Assembly (NCBI GenBank): GCA_051453625.1
Contig: JBOZIK010000001.1
Coordinates: 76,708,250-76,772,249 of the forward strand
Source: Welwitschia mirabilis
Taxonomy: Eukaryota > Gnetophyta > Gnetopsida > Welwitschiales
DNA: 64,000 nt
Direction of reading: 5' to 3'
The notes beneath the pieces are model-generated. The model was not told the origin of the DNA. It did no database searches and saw only the letters and a program-made list of their open reading frames with translations. Every line of letters starts with the position of its first letter. Position 1 is the stretch's first letter. A program made the position numbers and the translations under genes. This document shows positions 46,271-58,679 of the stretch, in pieces.

Positions 46271-46460
46271 TGTAGCACCTTATTTTTGTTCACTTAATAT
46301 AATTTTTTTCTCTTTCATTCTTTAGTATTATTATCTAATAGACACAGTGGAACCTAGAATCACATTTTACTTACTTCTTTTTTAGCACTTCTATATTTTT
46401 AGAAAAACAAATCATGTTGTTATTATATTATCTTAGTTATGAATTTTAAATAACAATAGA
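46271..46460 (-). repeat. Gypsy B 5' LTR stub
   Basis: tgtagcaccttatt... matches the reversed LTR end at 37976-38160 (shared attattatctaatagaya, ttagcattct, aaatcat.tt). Similarity fades near 46460; the rest of the LTR is not recognisable. Confidence 0.7.
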
Positions 46461-47721
46461 TGTTTTTCTTTATTAGTATACTTACTCATAAATATATTAG
46501 TTAGATAGTATATTAGTAGGTTAGTATGTATATTTTATTATTGGATTTCAAGTATAGGATACCATGTGGCATGAATATGAAAGAGAAGGTTAAGGTGATA
46601 AAGAAGTAGTAACAAATCCTAACCATATACCTATTCCTATGGAGCAAAGAATGGAACCAAAAAAAGAAATAAGGGTATAAGAATAGGGTCATTACCAAAG
46701 ATGGAAATCTTTTTGGAAAAACATTCTAGAAATAGACTAAGCAATAAGGTTAAGAAAGGGACCTACAACTATCCTGCAAAGGGCGTAATGGCATTTTTCA
46801 TACTCTAAAGTATTACCTGAAAATGAGAACATAAGCCTTAGCAAATCTTTATGTAGCAATTGGTATTTCAATATAAAGTTGAAAAGCATATTTGAGTATT
46901 TATTGTGTGCATATTCTATTACTTAAAAAAGTAGTATTATGTCTGTTTGCTCCTATTTGTGCAGTTGTATATAAACCAGGATAATTAATAGTACTTAGAA
47001 ATAAGTATTATCTAGTAACTCATTTAATTTCTATCATGTTTTATTACTTTATTCATTTTCCTCTAGTATAATATGTGTATATAGTAACTTGGTAGTAATA
47101 AAACAACTTGACTAGTTCTCATAACTTCATCATAAAACTATCATGATGATGCATTTTGAATTAAATGGTTGACTCTCAACTAGTTCTTTAGTAAGACTTT
47201 CGTTATGTAAGCTTATCTTAGGTTAATAGTAGCATAGGTTCTACATATTTCTAGTCTTATTTTATATTATTTAAAATTACTTTTTATAATATTTGCATTT
47301 ATTTCACCATATACTCATAATAATTAAGAATGATATTTTGTAAAACATTATACTAAGAAAACCCAATCTAAATTAAATATATTATATGAAAGGTAAGACA
47401 TATATATAAGTAATAAATTATTTAAGATATATTTTAAATATCATAATATCATTAATACTAGATAGGTTATGTCTGATAATGAACATTAGAGTAGTACAAA
47501 TGATTTCATAAGAAATAACACACTCATCATATAAATACTAATAATAAATTAAAGTAATAAATCTAGATTAATATGAAAGAAAATTTGAAATGAAGTATTA
47601 CATAATTAGAATAATATTTATATCAATGATTGGAGAAAAGGATTAATTTAATTACATGTAAAAGTAAATTTTTTAATGATACAAACACTAAATCAAATAT
47701 CTATTTAGAATAGATAAATAA
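46461..47721. other. AT-rich DNA of unknown origin
   Basis: It is not similar by eye to the expected remainder of the B LTR nor to other repeats here. Short open frames only (for example 46513-46698 minus), with no domain. It ends at the LTR of element C. Confidence 0.45.
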
Positions 47722-48220
47722 TGATGATCTTAATTTCTCTTGTTTTAGAATTTATTTTTAATAGTAATTATGAATATCATTCCATCATTCAAAGTGTTTG
47801 AAAAAGAAATAGCATCTTTGTTAGAGAAAAACAAAACAAGATTTAACAAAATAAGAATAAAGCGTTCATCCTAGTTACATGATATTTTGATGAAATGTTC
47901 AACAATCCATTATGTTAAATATAAGATCTTTGGTGAGTAGACTAGCTAGGAATCATACTAAAGGTCTAGCCTTTAGGGCCATTGGGAGGCTAGGCAATTC
48001 TATGCAAATCACACGAATTCCCTTCAATACTAAATTTCCTCATTTTGAACATAATGAAATCTCATAACTCTTTAAAAAAAATAATTCTTCAAAGGTTACA
48101 TCCTTTGAATAGTTATCACAACCCTTAAATGGAATATTACATCAAGTAAATTTACATGACAATTGACAGTTTTAAAACAATAGGTAATAGTTTTCAAAAT
48201 AAGGTTTTGGGATCATTACA
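47722..48220 (-). repeat. Gypsy C 3' LTR
   Basis: It aligns with 58153-58679 (landmarks aataagaataaa.cg/ctcat, catgatattttgat.aa, atttcct.attttgaacataatgaaat, ttggaatcatta). On the minus strand it starts TGTAATGATCCC at 48220. Confidence 0.88.
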
Positions 48221-48235
48221 GACTTCCTCCTTAAA
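48221..48235 (-). other. Gypsy C polypurine tract
   Basis: gacttcctccttaaa on the plus strand is a purine-rich tract (aaggaggaagtc) on the minus strand, directly before the 3' LTR. Confidence 0.75.
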
Positions 48236-48649
48236 CTTATTATTCATCCTTGAATTGTTGTTCTTTCAAGGACTTATCTCATTATAAAAATTTTTTAGCC
48301 TTAAATTATTAATACTCATCATGTTCTTCTATAATATTTAAGAACTCATTAATTTTTATTTTTAAATAAACTTGAATAAGTATTCCTCATATATTATTAT
48401 TTTCTTCAACTACATTCCTCACAATGAGGCCATTTTATTAAGACTTCTTTTTATAGATTTTCCTCTTAATTTTATTTTTCTATGCTTCTTAATAACAGTA
48501 GGGAATTATAAATGTAAAGTTATATTTTACCAAGAGTTTCTTCTAATTCATAATATATTTATTAAATTTCCCTTAGTAATAAGGTTTAAGAACACTAACA
48601 TGGAACACAAAATGAACACAAGATCATTCTTCAAGAAGGTAAAATTTGT

Positions 48650-49650
48650 ATTTTAATTCTCTTATTCTTTTAATAATATAAAAAGGTCCACAAATTTGGG
48701 AATCAAATTTACCATATTTTTCCAATTTTAGGAGCAATATTTTAAGTTTAACTCTTAACAATTCCTAATCACCAACTTGGAAAATGTGATGGAAATATCT
48801 CTAGTTATAATACTTCTTTCATTTATCTTGTGTACCTTGTAGGTGTTTTTGTGGTTTTGTAATTACATCCTCCATTCTTTGAATTTCTACTTTTCTTTCT
48901 TTATATCTTTACATCAAATCTGTCTAGCTAATAATTGGAGTTGCATAATTCCTTCCATACATGGCTTTGAATGAAGAATAATTTATTGAAGCTTGATAAC
49001 CTTGGTTATAAGCAAATTCTATCAAGTAAAGATACTCTTCCTATCTCCTTGGTTTTCCAGCTACCTAACTTCTTAAAATGTCTTCTAAGATATGATTTAC
49101 TCATTTGGTTTATCAATCTATTTCTAGACGAAAAGCTATACTAAAAAGTACTTAAGTACCTAACTACTTAAGGAATTATTGCTAAAAGTCTAAAATAAAT
49201 TTTGGATCTCTATTGGAAAAATAATTTAAGATTCCATTCAAGTAAAATACTTTCCTTATAAAATGAGTTCTCACATCTTTCATAGTGGTCATGTTTCTTG
49301 TTGAAATAAAATATGTTATTTTGTTGAGTGGATCTATACCAAACAATATGACATTGTGCTACTTGATTATCTTGGGTAAACTTAAAATGAAATATATGAT
49401 AATTTTTTTCTTATTTTACTAATAACTTTAAGAATATAGTTAGTTTCTAATGTTCAAGCTTAATTGTTTCGCATATTGGTCATTCTTTGATAAACTTTTT
49501 AACTTGTGACTTTATCCCTAGCCAATTATACTACTTTCGCAAGATGATATATGTTCTCATAAAACTTGGATGACTTGTAAATGAAACTTGGTATGCTTTT
49601 CTAAGTAACTTAATACATAATGGTCTTCTAGGAATGTAAACTCAATTTTG
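48650..49650 (-). pseudogene. Gypsy C integrase remnant
   Basis: Minus strand: NRDPKFILDFLAIIP (about 49220-49170) is the second-Asp block of the core. A frameshifted FHPQTDGQ-type stretch lies near 49130, then SKSYLRRHFKKLGSW. YSSFKAMYGRNYATPII at about 48990-48940 is the usual PFEALYGR...P. The integrase is full length in extent but broken. Confidence 0.8.
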
Positions 49651-49889
49651 CCTCATTAAAATTCTACTAGTAATTAAATAAAAAGGAGAAACTTCTCTCT
49701 TATTAATAAGTTTCAACCAAATCTCTTTGAATACCTAATATTATGGCACTTGTTCTTTCATTTCTTCTATCATTTGAGAGTTTACCATATAGGATATCAT
49801 GCATCACATGTTCTAAGATAATTGCAACTTTGTTTTATTTCCCAAGCATGAATTTGAGATTAAAATCATATTCTACTAATGATTTCATC

Positions 49890-50360
49890 CATATTCATTG
49901 TCTTATATTTAGAAGAGGTTATTTATATAAAAATTCTAAATTTTAAGGTTATTCTTTATTTAAAGTGTGAATGATGGCTAGCAATTGTAAATCATGTACT
50001 AGATAGTTGCATTTATGTTTTTTTAATTTGTATCATTTATAATCAATTACTCTTCCTTCTTGCATAAAGACTATACCTATTACTTCTTTATAAGCATTTG
50101 TGACTACTATGAATTCTTTACCCATTTCTAGAATACTTAGAATTAGTGTTATAGTTAATAGGATTTTGTCCTCAGATTTGTCATTGAAGTTGTAATTTTG
50201 AAAAGTTTTAGATGATTTATTATAAAATACTACAAGAGGAAGGAATATTTTTACTTCAATGGATGTTTTGAGCTCATGTCATTCATTGACAGCTTCTACT
50301 TTATTGGAATTAATTTTTAATCCTTCTTCAAATATAACATGCCTCAAATAGGAGATTAAA
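49890..50360 (-). pseudogene. Gypsy C RNase H remnant
   Basis: Minus strand: MGKEFIVVTNAYKEVIGIVF then MQEGRVIDYK, a stop, then YKLKKHKCNYLVHDLQLLAIIHTL, ending WMKSLVEYDFNL. These are the standard blocks. The first catalytic Asp (TDAS) is TNAY here. Confidence 0.85.
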
Positions 50361-51479
50361 TTCTTAAAGAATTTACATTTTCTTAGTGTTGTAATGCCAA
50401 ATTATATGTTTTTAATGGGGTATTTTGAGTAGTTCTGTAGGACATTTCGATAAGTTTATGTGGCAAACAATAATTATTAAGATTCAAGGAAAAAATCACA
50501 AAAATCCACTAATACTAATAGATTTAGAGGCATTTTGAATCAATTTTAAGAGTTCACATTTTGAGGAGTAATTAATGATCTTTAAGGTTAATTTAACTTA
50601 ATTAAATATCTTTGAAAAGGCTATCATCCCCTCCATCATTTGGAAAACCCTAATAGATGAAAATAATTATAAGCTAATTAGGATGTTAACCAGACCAAGA
50701 TATGTGCTTATGTGGACCTCTGTTGACATGGCATTATCCCTATCATCATTCAGATAAGCAAAAGGATGATAATATAATTTTAGTTAGTGTATTAAACTTC
50801 ATCAAACTTATGCAATATGTCATGCGCTTACTATGCACTATTGGGATTTTTAATGCATTTATTAGATTTACTATTGTTAAAAATTGGATTTGTAAATAAA
50901 TACCATCTTCGCTCTTGACTTTTATCATGTTCATGACACTAGAAATTCTCATGATAGGAGATTAAAGGGCTAAAGGTCCATCCATTAGTTGTAGATAGCA
51001 GTCTTCCTTAGTGTTGAGGTATGTCTCCTTCATTAAGGTGCTACTACTTATAATATAATGTTGCTTTGAATTAATATGAAAATATTATTTTAGTCATTAT
51101 ATTCATATGCATGTTCCTTATGGTTTATATTTATTATAATTTCATGACAGTTTCATAATTGATATAGGTTATCAAGGGCAATCTTTATTAAGGTTCAAAA
51201 TTATTATCTTAGAATCTTGCATTGCATTAAATTTTATATTTCCTAGATTAATAATTTCATGTTTTCCATATTCTATTTGATGCACTTGATAGCTTAGGTT
51301 GATTAAAGCTAGTGACAGTTTCTTTGATTGATCTAGGTTTACAAGGCCAATCTTGGTGATAGATACTTGAAAGTCAGATAGATATTACATTTAAATTAGT
51401 TGCATTTCATTGAATTGTGTATTTATTTTTCTTGCATTTCACTTTTAATTTTGTCAAAGTTAAAGAAAAATCTAAAAAT

Positions 51480-52300
51480 ATATCATGAAAATCAATTCTC
51501 CTTCTTCTCGCCTAATGCCTTCGATAGATTATGATATTTAAGTCCACTTCCATCTGTATTAGTGTGTTATAATTGCACATATACTCATATTAATAGGATT
51601 TGACAAAGGAGATAACGTTTGCATAAATACACATTGCAATACATAGCTTAGTAATTAAAACATGTTCTTTAAGTAATTACAAAGCTAATCTGAGATGTTT
51701 AATGTGTTCTTCCCTATCTTTTGAGTAAACTAAAATGTCATCCATGAAATAATAAACTAATTTAAATAAGAATGAAAGATATTATTCATTAATGTCATAA
51801 ATGTAGGAGAGAGATTTATCAAATCAATAGGTATATCTATAAATTCAAAATGGTCATATCTAATTTAGAAATTTGTATTTAAAACATCATCTTCTTTGAT
51901 CTAGATTTAATGATATCTTAACTTTAACTTAATTTTGGTAAAATACTTTACTCTTGGAAATGGGTCAGAAAGGTTATCTATTTGTGATAATAAATATTTA
52001 TTCTTTATTTTAATCTTAATTATCTAGTAATAATAAATACAATGCCTTAGGGATTCATCTTTATTCTCTAGAAATAAAACTCATGTTCCTTAAGGAAATA
52101 TACTAGGCTTGATTTTTCCTTTATTTGCTAGCTATCGAATTTATAATTTTTAGCTATTCAAGTTTAATGACTAAGAAGTTAATGGTAATTAGGAGATTAT
52201 CTATGCACTAGGCATAAGATCAATTACATGCTCTATCTTTTTCTTTAGTAGTAAACCAACTCTATTTTTGAATACTTCTTAAAATTCGCGGATTATACTA
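51480..52300 (-). pseudogene. Gypsy C reverse transcriptase remnant
   Basis: Minus strand: the catalytic stretch LVYYFMDDILVYSKDREEH is intact at about 51755-51700, followed by a HL.LAL.LLKEH block. Upstream code (52300-51800) is frameshifted. FMDD is a natural variant of YxDD, so this box has escaped the damage seen in A and in the LINE. Confidence 0.85.
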
Positions 52301-52559
52301 GGTAACTATGCTTCTACTTCATTTGTCATGATGAAATAAAATAACTAGATTATCTTAAATGCTTTATTAATTTCTTTATTTATCATAAATAGCACATTTT
52401 TCCTTCTCTCCTCCTCTTTTAGAATTCATCTTCTAAAAAAAGTCAGAATAAATATGGTTTCTTTTTTAAAAGACTCTTTAACATTGTATTTTCCTAGAAA
52501 ATACATGCCTAGAATGGCCTTACATTTTTCAATATTAAAGACATAAAAATTATTAAGAA

Positions 52560-52700
52560 AAGAGAGACTTAATTAAATAATCTAATTTTGTAAAGTAACC
52601 TAATTACATGATTATTTTGCCTCCTATGACTTCAACTCTAGAAGTTGATTCTCTAATAATTTTAGCTTAAAAGTATTTTATAATATTTGATGAAATAAAG
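52560..52700 (-). pseudogene. Gypsy C protease fragment
   Basis: Minus strand: CYSASNNFISSNIIKYF corresponds to the protease DSGATHNFIS block with D and G replaced, followed by IRESTSRVEVIGGKII. It is short but in the right place between gag and RT. Confidence 0.65.
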
Positions 52701-52849
52701 TTATTACTAGCACTATAACATATGGGAAATATAATAGGAAAAATTAATAAATATACTTTAAGTTTAATTATATAGAAATAGTTTACACAAAGCCTTTTTG
52801 AACTATTGAAATACTTTTTTTTGTGCTTATCGTTATCCTTATACTATAA

Positions 52850-53900
52850 TTAGTTGATTGGAATTTATGTCTTTATTTTTTTTGTAATAGCTGTTGATAT
52901 GTAATATTTCTTTTTATAGTAGAGACAAATTGGTGCCTAACAAATTTGACTAAAAGGCTCTACATAGGTTGAAGAGTTTAAATTTATTGACTATGAAGTA
53001 ATGTTTTTTTTCATTTATGCTTTCATTGGAGTTCTTTATTTCATATCTATGTAATATTTAATATTTCTATATGCTTTTTGTAGAGATTTAGGTTCTAAGA
53101 AATAGACAAAATTTCTTAATTAAGGTGGTAGAGTATTAATAAAGTCATTGGTGAGTTCTTTTGAGTCCCTCTAAATTTGGAACTTGGCTAACTATTGAAA
53201 TTATTTCTAATGTTCATCAAGGCTTTTCCGATCTAATCATAAAAATATAAACTATATTCTTTAATCCTTAACAAACTAATTTAGGATAAAAGCCTTTTTA
53301 AAGTCATTATTGAATTACATCTAATTGACCTAATCATTTTTTCCACATAGTGAACTCCATCAAGCTACAACATCTCCTATGAGAAACTTGACAAAATTTC
53401 AACTTCATGAGTCCTTGTCTATGTTTTTTAATATAAAATGGTTCTGAATGTACTATAACCATTCTAGTGCCTATCTTCATAATCCTAGGGTACTTAAGTG
53501 CATTTAAATTTGTACTTTCTTTACATATGCTTCCATGTCTTCATTCTCAGTGATGTTGTTTAAAGCTGAATGATGCATATAATATCATTGTGTTCACCTA
53601 TGTACTTCTTCTACTTCTAGATGTTTAGAGGATTTGGAAGAGTTCTTCTTTAACTACTAAATATTTTTATTTTATGCTTAGAGATATTATTACAATTGAG
53701 ATTGAATTCTCTAAAAGATTACTCCCTTGGTCTTATATTTAGAGCTCTAAATGTTGAATCTAACTTATCATTTATCAACTTTTGTGAAGCCTCCAAATTT
53801 ACATAATTGGTTTGGCATTTTTAATGTACTTTGTTAATTTTCTATTAAAGAGTATTTATGTGATTGTTTATGTGATCTTCCATTATTATTTGATATACAC
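52850..53900 (-). pseudogene. Gypsy C gag remnant
   Basis: Minus strand, around 53115-53040: LRNFVYFLEPKSLQKAYRNI and KYYIDMK fit the end of a gypsy gag capsid (FL..L.P....A...A). Other parts are too decayed to translate with confidence. A zinc knuckle should lie near 52900 but is not clear. Confidence 0.55.
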
Positions 53901-54134
53901 ATGATAGATGGGTCATGTGTATCTAATTGTCATCTGAATTCTATATTTTAGAGTTAAAATAATCCATCATAAATATAGTTATTATAATGGCTTTGTTAGA
54001 ATTTAAAAATACTTAACTATTTCATTTGTAATAAATGCTTAACTTGATAATTATATCAATTAATATGATAAAATTTATTGATATCCTTAAATTCATAATT
54101 ACTTGTCTTAGTCTTGAGCCAATATTAGTGGGTT

Positions 54135-55300
54135 CCAAAAGAGGGTGTAAAGCTTTAGCAATTGTGACTATTGTGGATCACTTGTCATGAAATCTAAAGT
54201 ATATGTTAAATAGTGTAACACAACCTTATGATTTTATTAAAGTATTATGCTATCCTAACTAATACAAATGGATTGCCATTAAGTTTGAGGTTTATAGTGA
54301 ATAGTGTAAACCCTTCTTATAAATCTATTTGAGTACCTGAGCCTTCTTATGAATCTGTTAGAGTCTTATGCTATTGTGACTACTATAGATGAACTATCAT
54401 TGAGTTTGATATATCTATTGAATATTATAATGTCCTCTTATAAGTCTGATAGAGTATTATATTATCATAACTACTATGCATAGATTTTGATTGAGTTTGA
54501 AATGCTTGATGAATAGTATGACATATCCTTATAAGTGTAGTTCATTGTTAGCCTTATGTAACTATCAATGTCATCATGACATTATATTTGGGCTATTATA
54601 TTACTAGTGTGATGCTTTCTTATGAGTCTAGTTCATAGTTAAGCTTTTGTGACTGTTGATGTCACCACAATATCATCTTTGAGCTATTACATCAACAGTG
54701 TAATGCTTCCTTATGAATGGAATTCACTATTAGGTCCTACAGACTGATGATATTAGCATGACATCATTGTTAGATTGCCACATTAGTAATGTAATGCTTC
54801 ATTATGAATTTGAAGTTTTTTTAGATCCTACAGGATACCGATGTCAATATGACATCATTGTCTAGCTACCACATTAATGTTGTAACATTCCCTTATGAAT
54901 TTAAAGACTTCTGAATTTGAAGCATTGTTAGAACTTGAAATTTACCAATGTTAGTATGACATCATCATCAAAATTAATAGTGTGGTATCCCCTTATGAAT
55001 TTAAAGCACTATTAAGCCTTGTAAACTACCGATGTTAGCCTGACATCATCATTGAGCGATTACATTAGTAATGTGGCACTTCCTTATGAATTTGATTTCT
55101 TCTTTTATTTCTAAAACTACTTAGGTACCCACTACCTCACTGTACAACAAAATTATGCTATCTAGCCAAGAGTGTATCACTCCCTTATAAATCTATTACC
55201 ACTTTCTACTTGAAAAATAGATTAGGTATCCACTACTTAACTTTGTAATAAATTTGAGCTATCTAGTCAGTAGTGTAATGGCCCCTTGTAAATGTATTAC
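54135..55300 (+). repeat. Tandem array, about 12 units of 91 bp
   Basis: Phase points (the 'ttatgaat' or 'ttataag' motif) fall at 54226, 54317, 54438, 54529, 54620, 54711, 54802, 54893, 54993, 55084, 55185 and 55286. Most spacings are exactly 91, with a few of 100-101 and one of 121. Each better-preserved unit also has a near-palindrome of the type GATGT.A..ATGACATC and a 'tta.taGTGTaatg.ttcc' end. Units differ at 20-35% of bases by eye. The array ends 135 bp before a plus-strand TATA box. Confidence 0.9.
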
Positions 55301-55435
55301 TTATTTGTAATTTTAATGGATCCCTCCACATATTATGTCTCTCTCTTGATCACATTGTGGGTCTCCCCAAGGTCTAGTCAACTTTCAGATCACTGGTACT
55401 TTTAATGTTATGTCAATAAGAACTAAAGATTATCC

Positions 55436-55443
55436 TATAAATA
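55436..55443 (+). promoter_or_regulatory. Plus-strand TATA box downstream of the 91-bp array
   Basis: TATAAATA in the context tatcctataaatagagggta is a strong plant TATA match with G-rich sequence just after it. It follows the tandem array and a GC-richer stretch (ggtctccccaaggtctag), and precedes plus-strand open frames from 55410. It would drive transcription opposite to element C. Confidence 0.5.
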
Positions 55444-58138
55444 GAGGGTATTATTCATTTTTATCCACATTTCCACTTTTTACCTTGCTATTAAGAGGTA
55501 ATTCGTTTTGCTTTTGTATTTATCCTTTTGGGATTTTAATTTTTTCACTTCTTTTATACATCAATTTGTTTTCTTTTACTAGGTTATTGGCTTTACTTTC
55601 TTTGTTCTTTTTGATATTTCTACCCAAGTTTTCTTTCATTCTACTCAAGGTATGGTTTCAAAATATTTTCCTCATATTAGATGGTTAAAACATGATCTTA
55701 TATTTGTTGATAAAGAAGTGTATAATCTAATAGCTAAGTCTAAATTTGAATGGGTACTTGTTTTCAGTATTTTTGATCTCTTCTTCTTCCTATATTTTAA
55801 TATTTATTCATTTAAGATCTTTCTTATTTTGTATTTATCTATGCTTCATATGATCATGGTAGTCATACCAACATCCTAGATATGATCTAAGTTATATAAC
55901 TCCTAAAATCATAAAGAACAATTTTGGCATTTCTTATTACCTTTTTAAACCTGTGTGATTTTTAAATTATGAGTTACAACCATTTAGTTTCTTTTAAACT
56001 ATCATTTTTTATTTCATTGACTGCTAACTCATCAATAAGGTTACCATGGTATTCTTATAAATGCAATTTTAGTTCCATATTATTCTTCTTTAGGACTTCT
56101 TATTATAGAAAGTGGTTTTCTTCATTCTTTTACCTTCTAAATTCTAGAGTATGTTATCTACCTTCTATTTATGAATTCAAATCATGAGGATTCCTTTGAT
56201 TGAAGTCTTTGCATTTACTTAAAACTTATTTTTCAATTGACTAAAGTAAAGTAGAATTCAAATTCTAGATTTTTAACTTGTAGGAATATCCTTCTTCTTC
56301 TTTACTTTTCTTTTCATGGTAGGGATTATTTTGAGAACATCAAATAGACTAATCTTTCTTCTCCCATTTTCAGGCCTTTAGAATCCCTTCTTAAAATTGA
56401 TCCTTATGGTTATTATCTTTTTTCTACTAAAGAAAGTGACTTGTATTATTCTTTAACAATTGTGCATATTCTAATCAAGTAATTGGGTCTCTTTCCTTTT
56501 GAAGGAGTAGTAACTATTACTTACTCATTACTTTCTTTCTCTGTGATGCTATAGATGGAAGTTCATAAAGAGACTTCTTTGAGGACCTCTCATTTGAATG
56601 AAAAGGGCAAGGCCCTTCTGATATCAATCCATGCTTCTATTACTACTTTAAATGATGTGGAAGAAGAAGTGGAATTTTCTTCTTTGGTGATCCCTCATGA
56701 TCACAAATGTTATGTTAGAGTATCACCTCTTAAATTGTTGTTTTCGTATTTTTATTTGATGTCAACTTTGAAAGTTGATAAGATTTCTCTAAAATTTATT
56801 ACAAGAAGATATTTAACTTCCTTCATTAATCTTGTTTTAGAAGAAAGAAAAGTTAAGTGTAAATTAATACAAAAGTATTCATTCTTAAATTTAAATATAA
56901 ATAAATATAAAAGTATTCATTCTCATGTTGAAGTAAGTTACATCATCATATAACCTTTATGAACATGACCATTAATTCCTATGATGTCTAAGTTAGAAGA
57001 GGATCACCCTAATGGAGTAAATAATGTTGACCCATTTATGAGGGTCATGGATTTTTTTACAACATCATCTTTAAATCCAAGAGACTTTTCTACACTTGTT
57101 GGAGTACAACCGTGTGTCTTATTTGCAACTCCACATCTTCATCCTTCATCATTACTTGTATAGATTCTATCATCTACTCAAAGTGTTTATAGGAATTTTC
57201 CTAGAGCTATTGTTAAAATGATGCTAAAGATCTAGGCTTTAATATCCATAAATAGATTAATAAAAATAACTAGAGGGTCTTATTATTTAGTAGAAAACCA
57301 AAAAATCTCATCATAATTACAACTTTATATTTTTCGAGCATCAATGGTGAAATTTTAAATAGGATTTTTAGCTTTCTTATTGAAGATAATTTTTAGCTTT
57401 TCATCTAGTGAATACTTAATGGGATCTTATTCATCAAAATTTCAAACTCATTTTTAATGAGTTAGAAGAAGTACACTACATGGCATGTCACAAGATGTAT
57501 GAGTTGAAATCATTTAAAGTTCATCTTAGCAACCACTATTTTAGCTTTTCCTTAACTATGAAATATTTGATAGGAATTTATATTCTTAATAGCAATTATT
57601 ATAGGTGGAATTGAAATTTATATGCTTAATAAACTAATCTCTTCAAGACAAACAAGCTTAGATAGAAGTGATTGTCTCTATGCTAGCACAGAAGGATGCT
57701 CACATCATTCACTTATACTAAGTTCTTAATCATTCTCTAGAATTGTTACTAGTTGCTAATAAGGATCTCTATGCATTTTATTATTATCTTTGAATTTTTA
57801 AGGAATAGATTGAAAATTCCCTAAAATGTATTATCACTTTCTTAAATGATTATTCTAATAAATCAATTACCTTGGAATGTTTATTTCCTAATGGTGATGA
57901 AGATAAAATCCTATTGCACTCACTCAATCCCTTACTTGTGGCTTCTTCTTCATAGAAGGATGACCCTTAGTCATGTATGGATTTTATTTGTTCTTTTCTA
58001 TTTCACGACACTGTGGTCTGTTTGTTATTTCATTATTGTTTTACTCCATTTCTTATGCTTTTTTCCTTTTATATTTATACTAGTTTCTCTGAATACTATA
58101 ATAGAATGAAAATTTTCACATTTATGTGGATTTCTTTT
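55444..58138 (+). other. Plus-strand ORF cassette inside gypsy C, function unknown
   Basis: Open frames on the plus strand at 55652-55879, 55969-56187, 56555-56953 (132 codons, starting MEVHKETSLRTSHLNEKGK), 56981-57163 and 57846-58282. The 132-codon frame has ordinary amino-acid composition with an acidic DVEEEVEFSS stretch, and is not low-complexity. Acceptor-like sites occur at ttttcag before 56373 and tgctatag just before 56555, so an intron-containing gene is possible. No family is recognised. Extra ORFs, some antisense, are known from Tat-lineage gypsy elements; whether this is one, a nested element or a captured gene is open. Confidence 0.4.
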
Positions 58139-58150
58139 ACTCTAATAACA
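58139..58150 (-). other. Gypsy C primer binding site
   Basis: Plus-strand actctaataaca is rc TGTTATTAGAGT, 9 of 12 matches to TGGTATCAGAGC. It lies two bases from the LTR end, and the mismatches include one C-to-T change. Confidence 0.7.
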
Positions 58151-58152
58151 AT

Positions 58153-58679
58153 TGTAACAATTCTAATTTCTCTTCTTTTAGAGATTATTTTTAAAAAAAA
58201 TTATGAATATCATTACATCAAATTTAAAGTGTTTGCAGAAAAAACAAGAATCTTTATAGAGAAAAAGAAAAATAAAATCTAACAAAATAAGAATAAAATA
58301 CTCATCTTAGTAACATGATATTTTGATAAAGTGTTCAACAATCCATTGCCAAATATAAACCTTTGGTAAGCAGGCTAATCAAGGATTATACTACCTTTAA
58401 GGTGTAGTTTATGGGACCACTGGGGGACCAAGCCATCTTATCAATGATTTAGTATATCTTGTGCAAGTTACATGCATGTCCTTTGTTATCAAATTTCCTT
58501 ATTTTAAACATAATGAAATGTCATAACACTTTAAAACTAGTTATTCTTTAAACATTACATCTTTTGATTAGTTATTACAACTTTTAAATGGAGTATTACA
58601 TTAAGTAAATTAATATAAAAGGTGATAGTTTTAACACAATAGGTAATAATTTCCAAAATACGCTTTTGGAATCATTATA
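58153..58679 (-). repeat. Gypsy C 5' LTR
   Basis: Plus strand tgtaacaattc ... aatcattata, i.e. TATAATGATTCC ... GAATTGTTACA on the minus strand; the first TG is damaged to TA. It pairs with 47722-48220. Confidence 0.87.

Larger units (their letters stand above)
41618..46460 (-). mobile_element. Ty3/gypsy element B, internally deleted
   Basis: Same family as A, minus strand. From the 5' end: LTR stub (46460-46271), PBS, leader repeats, gag, zinc knuckle, protease and the RT N-terminus, which stops after the block equivalent to P.GL.NAP. The LTR start follows directly (about 43126). The rest of RT, RNase H, integrase and chromodomain are gone. A 23-N gap lies in the leader. Confidence 0.82.
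47722..58679 (-). mobile_element. Ty3/gypsy element C with foreign 5' region
   Basis: Flanked by two related LTRs in the same orientation (58153-58679 and 47722-48220). Minus strand: 5' LTR, PBS, then about 4 kb of non-gag DNA (54135-58138), then gag, protease, RT (FMDD intact at 51738-51749), RNase H and integrase, polypurine tract, and 3' LTR. The RT and RNase H style is chromovirus-like. Divergence between the LTRs is high by eye (roughly a fifth to a quarter of bases), so insertion is old. No target-site duplication is legible. Confidence 0.85.

Noticed and set aside
48372-48656. 94-codon plus-strand frame
   Set aside because: Hydrophobic, low-complexity antisense frame over the 3' part of gypsy C, with no domain.
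50702-50952. Overlapping plus and minus frames of 65-68 codons
   Set aside because: Chance frames in the RT/RNase H spacer of gypsy C; no recognisable motif in either.
54135-55300. CRISPR-like array
   Set aside because: Units are contiguous 91-bp repeats without short repeats and unique spacers, and the context is a plant retrotransposon.
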